Of a stretch of 5,320 nucleotides of DNA, positions 1 through 5,320 are shown one piece after another. The number at the start of each line of letters is the position of its first letter. Positions within the stretch are counted from its first letter, which is position 1. The stretch is from the NCBI GenBank assembly GCA_965657645.1, contig CBFHOS010000060.1:1-5320 (forward strand), in the 5' to 3' direction. The stretch comes from CBFHOS01 sp965657645 (lineage in GTDB: Bacteria > Pseudomonadota > Alphaproteobacteria > Puniceispirillales > Puniceispirillaceae). The notes below the pieces were generated by a model. It was not told the DNA's origin. It ran no database searches and saw nothing but the letters and a program-made list of their open reading frames with translations. The position numbers were made by a program, and so were the translations under genes.

Positions 1-1
1 A

Positions 2-871
2 TGGGCGAAGGAGCGTCTGTCTGATGACAAATTGGTCTTCATCGATCTGCGTAACAAAATCGATGGTGGCAATTATGAAACATGGCTAGAGGGTCACCTG
101 CCCGGCTCCGTGCATTCTGATTATCTAACCGCCGGTTGGCGTGTTGGCCGCGATGATGTTGTCGGCCTATTGCCAAGTGAAGGTGACTTCTCGGCACTGG
201 CGCAAAAGCTCGGTGTCTCAGCTGATAGCCATGTGGTGCTTATCCCAGCTGGCGTTAGTTCCACTGATTTCGGCTCTGCCGCACGTGCCTATTGGACCTT
301 TAAAGTCTTTGGTCATCAGGCGGTATCGATCTTGGATGGCGGTTATGCCAAATGGGTCAAGGATTTCCCAAATTCGATTGAGCAAGGTTCCGGTATTGCA
401 CCGGCGCCGGGTGACTTTATTGCCCGTTTTGATGATCTGGCCTATGCCACAACAACAGGCGTTCAGGCGGCGCTTGGTGATGATGGTGTCCTATTGCTGG
501 ATGCGCGGACCGAAGAGCAATTCATTGGTGACGCCAAGCATGGCAAAGCCTTGCAAGCCGGTCACATCCCAGGTGCGGTTTTGCAGAGCCAAGCCGATGC
601 TTATGACGCCGGCACAAACCAGCTAAAGAGCGTTGCAGAGCTATCTGAGATTTATGCAGATCATTCTGACAAGCCGATTATCAGCTATTGCAACACCGGT
701 CATTGGGCCGCCACAAATTGGTTTGTTCTATCAGAAGTGCTAGGGCGCCAAGATGTGAAACTCTATGATGGCTCGATGGTTGAATGGACAGCTAACAGCA
801 ACAATCCGCTTGGCACACAAAGCAACATGGATAAGCTGAAGAACCTGTTCCAATCGTTCACAGGCAGTTAA
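2..871 (+). CDS. Two-domain rhodanese-family sulfurtransferase (5' end missing)
   Basis: This protein probably transfers sulfane sulfur from thiosulfate or a related donor through a cysteine persulfide. The reading frame is open from base 2 (WAKERLSDDK, then LVFIDLR), so the true start lies upstream. The TTG at 32 is not a credible start because the rhodanese fold is already under way. 289 residues are visible. The first rhodanese domain (about visible residues 12-122) has IDLR and GHLPGSVH, but its active-site loop position reads PAGVSSTD with no cysteine, as in the inactive N-terminal domain of mercaptopyruvate/thiosulfate sulfurtransferases. The second domain (about 152-265) has LLLDAR, GHIPGAV and the loop CNTGHWAAT, whose cysteine codon is at 689-691. 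Whether the missing N-terminus carries a signal peptide cannot be seen, so the compartment is unknown. A thiosulfate-transporter gene follows 91 bases later, which supports a thiosulfate-linked role. Family assignment is secure; the exact donor and acceptor are inference. Confidence 0.93.
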   Translation, partial: WAKERLSDDKLVFIDLRNKIDGGNYETWLEGHLPGSVHSDYLTAGWRVGRDDVVGLLPSEGDFSALAQKLGVSADSHVVLIPAGVSSTDFGSAARAYWTFKVFGHQAVSILDGGYAKWVKDFPNSIEQGSGIAPAPGDFIARFDDLAYATTTGVQAALGDDGVLLLDARTEEQFIGDAKHGKALQAGHIPGAVLQSQADAYDAGTNQLKSVAELSEIYADHSDKPIISYCNTGHWAATNWFVLSEVLGRQDVKLYDGSMVEWTANSNNPLGTQSNMDKLKNLFQSFTGS

Positions 872-880
872 TATCAAGAA

Positions 881-928
881 AATAGAGGCAGTGACATGAG
901 GGTCGATCTCCTCGTCACTGCCTCTATT
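881..928 (+). terminator. Strong intercistronic hairpin (terminator/attenuator or mRNA stabiliser)
   Basis: A perfect 15-bp inverted repeat starts ten bases after the rhodanese stop. The left arm AATAGAGGCAGTGAC (881-895) pairs with 914-928. After a two-base bulge (896-897), a further 4 bp form (GAGG 898-901 with CCTC 910-913), leaving an 8-base loop. The 3' side is T-rich (ATATCTTTT, then TCTCTTTCTTT) but has no uninterrupted T tract directly at the stem. It could therefore be an imperfect Rho-independent terminator that partly uncouples the transporter from the sulfurtransferase. It could also be a stabilising or processing hairpin inside one operon mRNA. The stem is certain from the sequence; its role is inferred. 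Confidence 0.6.
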
Positions 929-962
929 ATATCTTTTGCGTCTCTTTCTTTAGGGTAGATCA

Positions 963-2105
963 ATGGCATTATCACGAGGCGATCAAAATTTGGCATCAGC
1001 CGCTAGCAAGGCCCCGCAAAGAGAGATGGGGTTTTTGGCCGTTCTGGTAATCATTTGGCTCATTTTTGCCGGCCTTGTCACCATGGATACAGGTGCCAAT
1101 GGGTTGGCTTTGCTTGGTCTTGGCACGGCGCTAGGCGGTGTGTTTTTAGGCGTGCAATATGGGTTCGCCTCGGTGTGGCGCAATGCGCTGGAAACAGGGT
1201 CGCTCATGGGGCTATCGGGTCATTTCTGGTTGGCGGGCCTATGTGCATTGGTGTTTTTGGCCGCACCTGTCTTTGGCCTGTCTGCCCAGCCGACATTGGC
1301 CCCTGTTTCGCTCTCTCTTATCATTGGCGCCTTTATCTTTGGCATTGGCATGCAACTCGCCAATGGCTGTGGTTCGGGCGTGTTGTTTAATTTTGGCGCG
1401 GGTTCAGGGCGGATGATATTTGCTCTGCCAGCCTTTATTGTCGGCTCGGTTATCGGCTCTATCATGGTGCCATCTGCTCTTGGCTGGGGGTCGCTTGGTC
1501 AAATCGCAATCGGCGGTGCTTTGCCTGATATGGCGCGGTGGGCGCTAAATCTGGGCCTGTTATTTGGATTTAGCTTTATTCTATTTACCATCGCAAAAAA
1601 GCGCGGGGAGTCGGTGCCAAAAGGCCTCTTTGTCGCCAGTATCTTTATCGCGATATTGTGTTGGGCGGTGTTTTTATTATCTGGCCATCCGTGGGGCGTC
1701 ACCTTTGGCTATACGCTATGGGGGGCAAAACTGGCCGCCGCCGCCGGTGTGCCGATCTCTGACTTTGCCTTTTGGCAATGGGCTGGCCCAGAGCAAGCCT
1801 TGCGTCATTCGGTTCTTGCCAATACGAGTTCGGTGATGAATATCGGCATGATCATTGGAGCCGCGTCATTAGCATGCTGGCAAAATGGGTTGCGTAAACA
1901 AAACTTCCCGCCACGTCCGCAAATCTGGGCCGCTATTTTGGGTGGACTGATTATGGGCATCGGCGCGCGTTTGGCGTTCGGGTGTAACATTGGTGCCTTT
2001 TTGGCTGGTACAGCATCTGGCAGTTTGCATGGATGGTTGTGGTTTGTGATGGCTTTGGGTGGCAGTTGGGTTGGCATTACCTTGCGCCCACGTTTTGGTC
2101 TGTAG
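963..2105 (+). CDS. tsuA: YeeE/YedE-family thiosulfate transporter, TsuA-type
   Basis: This is an inner-membrane protein predicted to import thiosulfate (or a related sulfur compound) by relay along conserved cysteines, as described for TsuA (YeeE). It has 380 residues, close to the roughly 350 of E. coli TsuA. It is almost wholly hydrophobic, with a soluble N-terminal stretch of about 21 residues and then repeated membrane segments. The two family signatures are present, one in each half: GMQLANGCGSG (Cys136) and GARLAFGCNIGA (Cys341). Further cysteines are at 94, 233 and 305. The ATG at 963 is preceded by AGGGT at a workable distance. An internal ATG at 1026, just before the first membrane segment, has its purine run directly abutting it and is less likely. 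The gene sits between a rhodanese gene and a cysteine mini-protein gene, a sulfur-metabolism context. No TusA-like (TsuB/YeeD) gene is visible. Family certain; the substrate is inferred and other YeeE/YedE members may carry other sulfur or selenium species. Confidence 0.92.
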   Translation: MALSRGDQNLASAASKAPQREMGFLAVLVIIWLIFAGLVTMDTGANGLALLGLGTALGGVFLGVQYGFASVWRNALETGSLMGLSGHFWLAGLCALVFLAAPVFGLSAQPTLAPVSLSLIIGAFIFGIGMQLANGCGSGVLFNFGAGSGRMIFALPAFIVGSVIGSIMVPSALGWGSLGQIAIGGALPDMARWALNLGLLFGFSFILFTIAKKRGESVPKGLFVASIFIAILCWAVFLLSGHPWGVTFGYTLWGAKLAAAAGVPISDFAFWQWAGPEQALRHSVLANTSSVMNIGMIIGAASLACWQNGLRKQNFPPRPQIWAAILGGLIMGIGARLAFGCNIGAFLAGTASGSLHGWLWFVMALGGSWVGITLRPRFGL

Positions 2106-2117
2106 CCGCGCCCGGAG

Positions 2118-2306
2118 ATGATGAGAGAAAAGATGAGAGACATGTTATCGTCAGCGCGGTTTTGGTTTATTGCCATTGTTATTGCCATCAGCCTGATCGC
2201 GATCAGTGACCATCTAGCGAGCCCCGCAAGCAAAGCGGTGGCTAGTCAAAGTGGCGGCGGTGCCTGCGCCCCGTGCGGTGCCCCCTGTACTCTCACGGAA
2301 AAATAA
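2118..2306 (+). CDS. Membrane-anchored cysteine-cluster mini-protein in sulfur cassette (unknown function)
   Basis: This is a 62-residue protein I do not recognise. It has a basic N-terminus (MMREKMRDMLSSAR) and one hydrophobic helix (about residues 15-30, FWFIAIVIAISLIAIS). A short Ala/Ser linker follows, then a glycine-led cysteine cluster GGGACAPCGAPC, with Cys50, Cys53 and Cys57 spaced CxxCxxxC. By the positive-inside rule the tail should face the periplasm. Possible signal-peptidase sites follow the helix (around SKA/VAS) but there is no lipobox, so anchored and released forms are both possible. It begins 12 bases after the transporter stop, implying co-transcription. The start is uncertain: GGAG (2114-2117) abuts the ATGs at 2118/2121, while the ATG at 2133 has GAGAG five bases upstream and would give 57 residues. 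Either start keeps the helix and cysteines. A role in metal binding, thiol redox or sulfur handoff to the transporter is inference from context. Confidence 0.72.
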   Translation: MMREKMRDMLSSARFWFIAIVIAISLIAISDHLASPASKAVASQSGGGACAPCGAPCTLTEK

Positions 2307-2417
2307 CGGCACGCCTCTGCGCGGATGGCGATCAACAGAAATGCTTTTTTCAAATCACTCTCAAATTAGAGATATTGAATATTTCTTCATCTGACGATAT
2401 CAAGGGCTTTTGATTTT

Positions 2418-2423
2418 GAGGAG
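2418..2423 (+). promoter_or_regulatory. Ribosome binding site that fixes the start at 2430
   Basis: GAGGAG lies six bases upstream of the ATG at 2430, close to an ideal Shine-Dalgarno arrangement. The in-frame TTG at 2424 directly abuts this site and cannot be served by it. The protein therefore starts at the ATG, MRYVIPFF, which also gives a cleaner signal peptide. Confidence 0.85.
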
Positions 2424-2429
2424 TTGACG

Positions 2430-3791
2430 ATGCGGTATGTTATTCCATTCTTCGTTGCAATTTTATTATCTGCGCCAGTATCTGCTTTGACCTTTAAGAG
2501 TGACGGGTCTGTTGTCCAAAGCGATGGCACTGTTATTCAAGAAAGCATGAAGGTGAAATACGCCAATGCATTGGCTGATTTCCGCGCTGGCAAAAAAGTC
2601 ACTGGCTTTCCAACCGCACGACAAAACACCAGCATTTTTGGCTTCCTTGGTGCTGAGGTAAGCGCCCCCAGCGGGTTTTTTGGTAATGATATTGTTGAAA
2701 ACGGTGCGCCGCTAATTCCGCTACCTAGCGCTATTGATTTGGCTGATCCGATTGCGTCTATCGCGGAAAATCTTGGCATGAGCGGCAAGCAATTCACCGC
2801 CGCTTTGGTAAGCTCTGCCAGTGATGAATGGCTCGAGAAGAATTCAATCTCTGAGGAGGTTGTGCCGATTTTTGAAGAAACCGTCGATACTTATCTTGGT
2901 GCAGAAATCCAAGCCAGAGAATTGGTGGCGGAAGGCTTGCTGGGGATTAATGCCACCGGCATCTCTCCCGCCGATATCCGGAGTGGCAAATTCGATGATC
3001 TTTTTGCCAATCCCGAAGCGCTCCTCAATGCGGCACCCGTGTTGATCGGCGCCCCCGCAGAAGTGCAAATGGCCTTTCAAAACCGCGCGCAATCTATTTT
3101 GGCGACATCAAAAGGCATTGATCTTGCCGAGTTTGAAGCCGTGTCACTTGATATAGACACTGGCAATCTGGCGGAGCTTTCTGCCGCCGCGGAACAGGAA
3201 ACACAGCGTCTATTGAGTGAAGGCCTAAATGCGGTTAATGGCACAAATCTGACAGTTGCCGATGTTCTTGACGGCAAGCTCGATAATACAATCGGCGTTT
3301 CCACCGCCATCGTTAATGCCAGTGAGGATGTTTACGCCGCGTATGAAAGCCGCATGAATCAGGTGCTTGCCGCAGAGGCCGGCATCAGCTTGGACGAGAT
3401 TAATTTTGTTAATCAAGCGGTCAAGGATGCTGGTGTAACCTCTGCTGAGGAAGCTGGCCGTGTCGCCGCCGAGGCCGCAACACAATTCCAAAATAATCAG
3501 GGTGCTTCTGCAATGGCCGAGGCGAATGCCGCGGCACAACAGGCGCAAGACTTGAATAATATCGCCGAGGAATTGCAAGCCATCGCCGAGCGAGAAGGCA
3601 CAGCAGAAGCACGCTCAGCCGCCGCAGATGCCGCCCGATCAGCAGAAGCAGCGGCACAAGCCGCACAAGCCGCCGCCGAAGCCGCCGAGCAATCAGCCTT
3701 GCGTGATCTAGAAGCACGGCTAGCCAGTGGTGAAATCTCCGAGGCCGAGTTCAATGCGTTAATCCAGGACGTCCCTCCCGGCGCAGAGTAA
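2430..3791 (+). CDS. Secreted protein with internal duplication, Ala-rich coiled coil and SHOCT-like tail (unknown function)
   Basis: This 453-residue exported protein matches no family I can name. Residues 1-19 form a Sec signal peptide (MRYVIPFFVAILLSAPVSA, cleavage likely before LTF). A heptapeptide then repeats in tandem (SDGSVVQ 24-30, SDGTVIQ 31-37). A mixed region follows to about 160. Two related modules come next. The first is about 164-241 (ELVAEGLLGINATGIS ... QNRAQSILATSKGIDLAEF). The second is about 260-332 (RLLSEGLNAVNGTNLT ... ESRMNQVLAAEAGISLDEI). They share an AD(I/V) x2 (S/D)GK(F/L)D core, NGT/NATG turns and the same spacing apart from a gap of about five residues. Residues about 337-425 are rich in Ala, Glu and Gln and should be helical, probably coiled coil. 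The end (LRDLEARLASGEISEAEF) resembles a SHOCT motif. It has its own strong ribosome binding site, stands 123 bases from the previous gene and ends at a terminator, so it is probably a single-gene unit. A structural or envelope-associated oligomer is a guess. Confidence 0.9.
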   Translation: MRYVIPFFVAILLSAPVSALTFKSDGSVVQSDGTVIQESMKVKYANALADFRAGKKVTGFPTARQNTSIFGFLGAEVSAPSGFFGNDIVENGAPLIPLPSAIDLADPIASIAENLGMSGKQFTAALVSSASDEWLEKNSISEEVVPIFEETVDTYLGAEIQARELVAEGLLGINATGISPADIRSGKFDDLFANPEALLNAAPVLIGAPAEVQMAFQNRAQSILATSKGIDLAEFEAVSLDIDTGNLAELSAAAEQETQRLLSEGLNAVNGTNLTVADVLDGKLDNTIGVSTAIVNASEDVYAAYESRMNQVLAAEAGISLDEINFVNQAVKDAGVTSAEEAGRVAAEAATQFQNNQGASAMAEANAAAQQAQDLNNIAEELQAIAEREGTAEARSAAADAARSAEAAAQAAQAAAEAAEQSALRDLEARLASGEISEAEFNALIQDVPPGAE

Positions 3792-3845
3792 TCTCGTCAA
3801 ATGGTTGGATGTGAGGGCCATCAAAACACTAGCCCCCAAATTTAT

Positions 3846-3876
3846 AAAACCCCAGATCAATCGGTCTGGGGTTTTT
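3846..3876 (+). terminator. Rho-independent terminator
   Basis: A perfect 11-bp stem, AAAACCCCAGA (3846-3856) with TCTGGGGTTTT (3865-3875), encloses the 8-base loop TCAATCGG. The T tract runs on to 3876. It lies 54 bases after the stop of the coiled-coil protein gene and ends that transcript. The A tract on the 5' side means it could also act on transcripts from the opposite strand, although no converging gene is visible. Confidence 0.93.
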
Positions 3877-3990
3877 CGTGGCCGAAATATTTGCCGCACC
3901 AACAGAGCATTGCCATATTACCCTAGTAACAGGCGGCATTATGAGGGTAGGCTTGTGTATTATTGTTGATTTTTTTTTAGGATTGTACTT

Positions 3991-5112
3991 ATGAAATTTC
4001 TTATTGCCCAGCTCACGGTCGCGGTTTCACTGATTGTCGCTCCGGCCGCGCTGGCCGATCATTCACCCAAAAAAATGATGCGTAATTTTAAAGCATTTTC
4101 CCAGCTCGGCATGACCGGCCAGTTGGGCTCGTTTAGCGTGAATGTTTCAAAATTTGGGGCCATGCCAAAAGGTGCGCCGACCAGTGTTGATACTGAAAAC
4201 TATCAAAAGATGTTGGCCGATAAATTCAATCTCGCCGCCATCGTGATCAAGGGCGACGACATTGTTTTTGAGCGTTATAAGACCAACAAAGGTTTTGATA
4301 GCAACACCCCGATGCTCGGCATGTCGATGAGCAAAACAGCGGTTGGGGCGGCGGTTGGTGCCTTGCTTTGTGATGGAAAAATCAAATCGCTCGACGATGA
4401 TGCGGGGTCATATTCAAAAACCCTAAAGGCGTCGCCCTACGCCACCATCAAGATCCGAAATATTCTACAGATGAATAGTGGGGTTAGCCCGCTAGGCCGC
4501 GGTGATGAAAAACGCTTTAACAGGAAATCACGCGGTGTAGAAAAATTTGCCGGTGAGGCAAGTGTGCGAGGTGCGTTGGCATTTTACAAAGAGCCCGCGC
4601 GTGACCAAAATAGCCAGATGAATTATCACTCCGCCGATACGCTGGCATTGTCCGTTTTGGTTGAAGAGATTGCGGGCGCTCCATTGGCCGATGTGTTTTA
4701 CGAAAATGTGTATAAGAAATTTGGGCAAGACGGCTATATGCATTGGACCGCCGATGGCGATGGCACGACTGTCTCATTTTCAGATCTGGTGATGACAGCC
4801 AGAGATTGGGGCCATTTCGGCAAATTCCTCATGGCAGAGAAAAAGGCCAAAACCTGTTTGGGCTCGTTCTTCAATGAGGGTGTTGAGAATGCCGTTGCGA
4901 CTGGCAAGAAAAACGGATCCAGATATGGATATCAAAGCTGGGTGTTTGACGTGAATGGCAAGCCTGCCATGGTTCTACAAGGGCATGGCGGACAATTCAC
5001 AGTACTCGATGAAACGACGGATACGGTGTTGTTGGTGATGTCCTTGAATGAGGATTACAAGGCCGGAAACCTGTTTAACAGCATCCACAAAATCGCGGAA
5101 AAGCTCAATTAG
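3991..5112 (+). CDS. Exported serine hydrolase, beta-lactamase class C / NylB-like family
   Basis: This is a 373-residue serine hydrolase of the beta-lactamase/penicillin-binding-protein-like superfamily. It has a signal peptide (cleavage likely after ALA22, before DHS), so it probably acts in the periplasm or outside the cell. The nucleophile motif is Ser112-Met-Ser-Lys115 (SxxK). The second motif is Tyr212-His-Ser214 within MNYHSADTLALSVLVEEIAG, a YxS form rather than the YxN of classical class C enzymes. The third is His332-Gly-Gly334 (GHGGQF) in place of KTG. The conserved TIKIRNILQMNSGV segment (about 152-165) follows the nucleophile as in the family. This set resembles 6-aminohexanoate-dimer hydrolases and EstB-type esterases more than true beta-lactamases. 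Start: ATG at 3991 with AGGA (3979-3982) eight bases upstream, behind a run of nine T. It is separated from the previous gene by a terminator, so it is transcribed independently. The substrate (ester, amide or peptide) cannot be told from sequence, and antibiotic resistance should not be assumed. Confidence 0.93.
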   Translation: MKFLIAQLTVAVSLIVAPAALADHSPKKMMRNFKAFSQLGMTGQLGSFSVNVSKFGAMPKGAPTSVDTENYQKMLADKFNLAAIVIKGDDIVFERYKTNKGFDSNTPMLGMSMSKTAVGAAVGALLCDGKIKSLDDDAGSYSKTLKASPYATIKIRNILQMNSGVSPLGRGDEKRFNRKSRGVEKFAGEASVRGALAFYKEPARDQNSQMNYHSADTLALSVLVEEIAGAPLADVFYENVYKKFGQDGYMHWTADGDGTTVSFSDLVMTARDWGHFGKFLMAEKKAKTCLGSFFNEGVENAVATGKKNGSRYGYQSWVFDVNGKPAMVLQGHGGQFTVLDETTDTVLLVMSLNEDYKAGNLFNSIHKIAEKLN

Positions 5113-5117
5113 GCTTG

Positions 5118-5196
5118 GGCCAATACGGCAAAAGCAACGGGGCCAAGACGGCAAAAGAAATGGGGCCAATACGGCAAAAGCAACGGAGCCAAGACG
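5118..5196. repeat. 23-bp tandem repeat array, 3.4 copies, with 46-bp higher-order period
   Basis: Three full 23-base units lie head to tail without spacers at 5118-5140, 5141-5163 and 5164-5186, followed by a 10-base partial copy at 5187-5196. Each unit starts GGCCAA(T/G)ACGGCAAAAG and ends in a short purine-rich stretch. Units 1 and 3 are identical. Unit 2 differs by AAGACG for AATACG and by AAATGG for CAACGG at its end. The partial fourth copy also has AAGACG. The pattern is therefore A-B-A-B', which suggests duplication of a 46-base block. The array starts five bases after the hydrolase stop. As 23 is not a multiple of three, it is unlikely to be coding. Confidence 0.9.
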
Positions 5197-5205
5197 CGCC
5201 CCGCT

Positions 5206-5221
5206 ACCGCCCATTTGCGGT
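5206..5221. other. Small hairpin beside the repeat array
   Basis: ACCGC (5206-5210) and GCGGT (5217-5221) form a perfect 5-bp stem around the loop CCATTT. No T tract follows, so it is not a convincing Rho-independent terminator for the hydrolase gene. It may be a chance structure. Confidence 0.3.
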
Positions 5222-5305
5222 GACGTGGAAATGTGTCGCCAAGGGTTACAAGAATTGCTAGGCGCGGGGATTTTATATTAGAAAAATATCATATAATTCA
5301 ATGGT

Positions 5306-5311
5306 TTGACA
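5306..5311 (+). promoter_or_regulatory. Possible -35 element of a promoter running off the window
   Basis: TTGACA at 5306-5311 is a perfect sigma-70 -35 hexamer in an AT-rich stretch. At a 17-base spacing its -10 partner would fall beyond base 5320, so the promoter cannot be confirmed. Upstream, a perfect TATAAT (5292-5297) has no acceptable -35 at 16-18 bases. Confidence 0.3.
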
Positions 5312-5320
5312 AATTTTATG

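Noticed and set aside
1..24. ATG at base 1 opening a reading frame
   Set aside because: It stops after seven codons. The real frame starts at base 2 and continues the rhodanese gene from upstream.
1805..2233. 142-codon minus-strand open frame across the transporter end and mini-protein
   Set aside because: It overlaps two better-supported + strand genes and has no recognisable domain. It looks like an antisense shadow of hydrophobic coding sequence.
2307..2350. Possible terminator after the mini-protein (CGCC/GGCG near a run of six T)
   Set aside because: The stem would be only 4 bp with an 11-base loop, and it ends well before the T run. It is not convincing as a Rho-independent terminator.
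3225..3754. Several overlapping minus-strand open frames opposite the Ala-rich gene end
   Set aside because: They mirror the GCx-rich helical segment, have low-complexity Arg/Leu or Ala/Ser composition, and lack ribosome binding sites. They are shadows of the + strand gene.
3910..3963. Candidate promoter for the hydrolase (TTGCCA, CATTAT, TATTAT)
   Set aside because: TTGCCA to CATTAT is 21 bases apart, and TATTAT (3958-3963) has no -35 match at 16-18 bases. No pair meets normal spacing.
5118..5196. Repeat array as a CRISPR
   Set aside because: The units abut directly with no unique spacers, and no cas genes are nearby.
5048..5281. 77-codon + strand open frame through the hydrolase end and the 23-bp repeats
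   Set aside because: It overlaps the hydrolase gene in another frame, and the 23-base period shifts frame at each copy, so the translated product shows no repeated peptide. No credible start site was seen.

Overview
The window looks like chromosomal DNA of an alphaproteobacterium. GC content is moderate, genes are closely packed, all five genes are on the + strand, and the exported proteins have Sec-type signal peptides. The sulfurtransferase and transporter types are familiar from marine alphaproteobacteria; a SAR116-like origin is possible, but that is only an impression from style and composition. No phage, insertion-sequence, CRISPR, tRNA or rRNA signal was seen.

Left part (about 1-2306): a sulfur cassette. 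It opens with the 3' part of a two-domain rhodanese sulfurtransferase whose start lies upstream of the window. Next comes a strong intercistronic hairpin, then a YeeE/YedE (TsuA-type) thiosulfate transporter. Twelve bases after the transporter is a 62-codon gene for a membrane-anchored mini-protein ending in a CxxCxxxC cysteine cluster. A coherent reading is that TsuA brings in thiosulfate and the rhodanese handles the sulfane sulfur. The mini-protein is an unrecognised partner whose cysteines are predicted to face the periplasm.

Middle (about 2430-3876): a monocistronic-looking gene for a secreted or periplasmic 453-residue protein of unknown function. It has a signal peptide, a short heptapeptide repeat, two diverged copies of a roughly 75-residue module, a long Ala/Glu/Gln-rich helical (probably coiled-coil) segment, and a tail resembling a SHOCT motif. 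It ends at a textbook Rho-independent terminator.

Right part (about 3991-5320): an exported serine hydrolase of the beta-lactamase/penicillin-binding-protein-like (class C, NylB-like) family with SxxK, YxS and HGG motifs. Just after its stop codon lies a noncoding array of 23-bp tandem repeats with an alternating, 46-bp higher-order pattern. The last 130 bases contain no gene; they turn AT-rich at the very end and finish with a perfect TTGACA hexamer, possibly the start of the next gene's promoter.

The items most worth following up are the cysteine mini-protein in the thiosulfate cassette, the internally duplicated secreted coiled-coil protein and the 23/46-bp repeat array. I do not see a complete, clearly new multi-gene system here.
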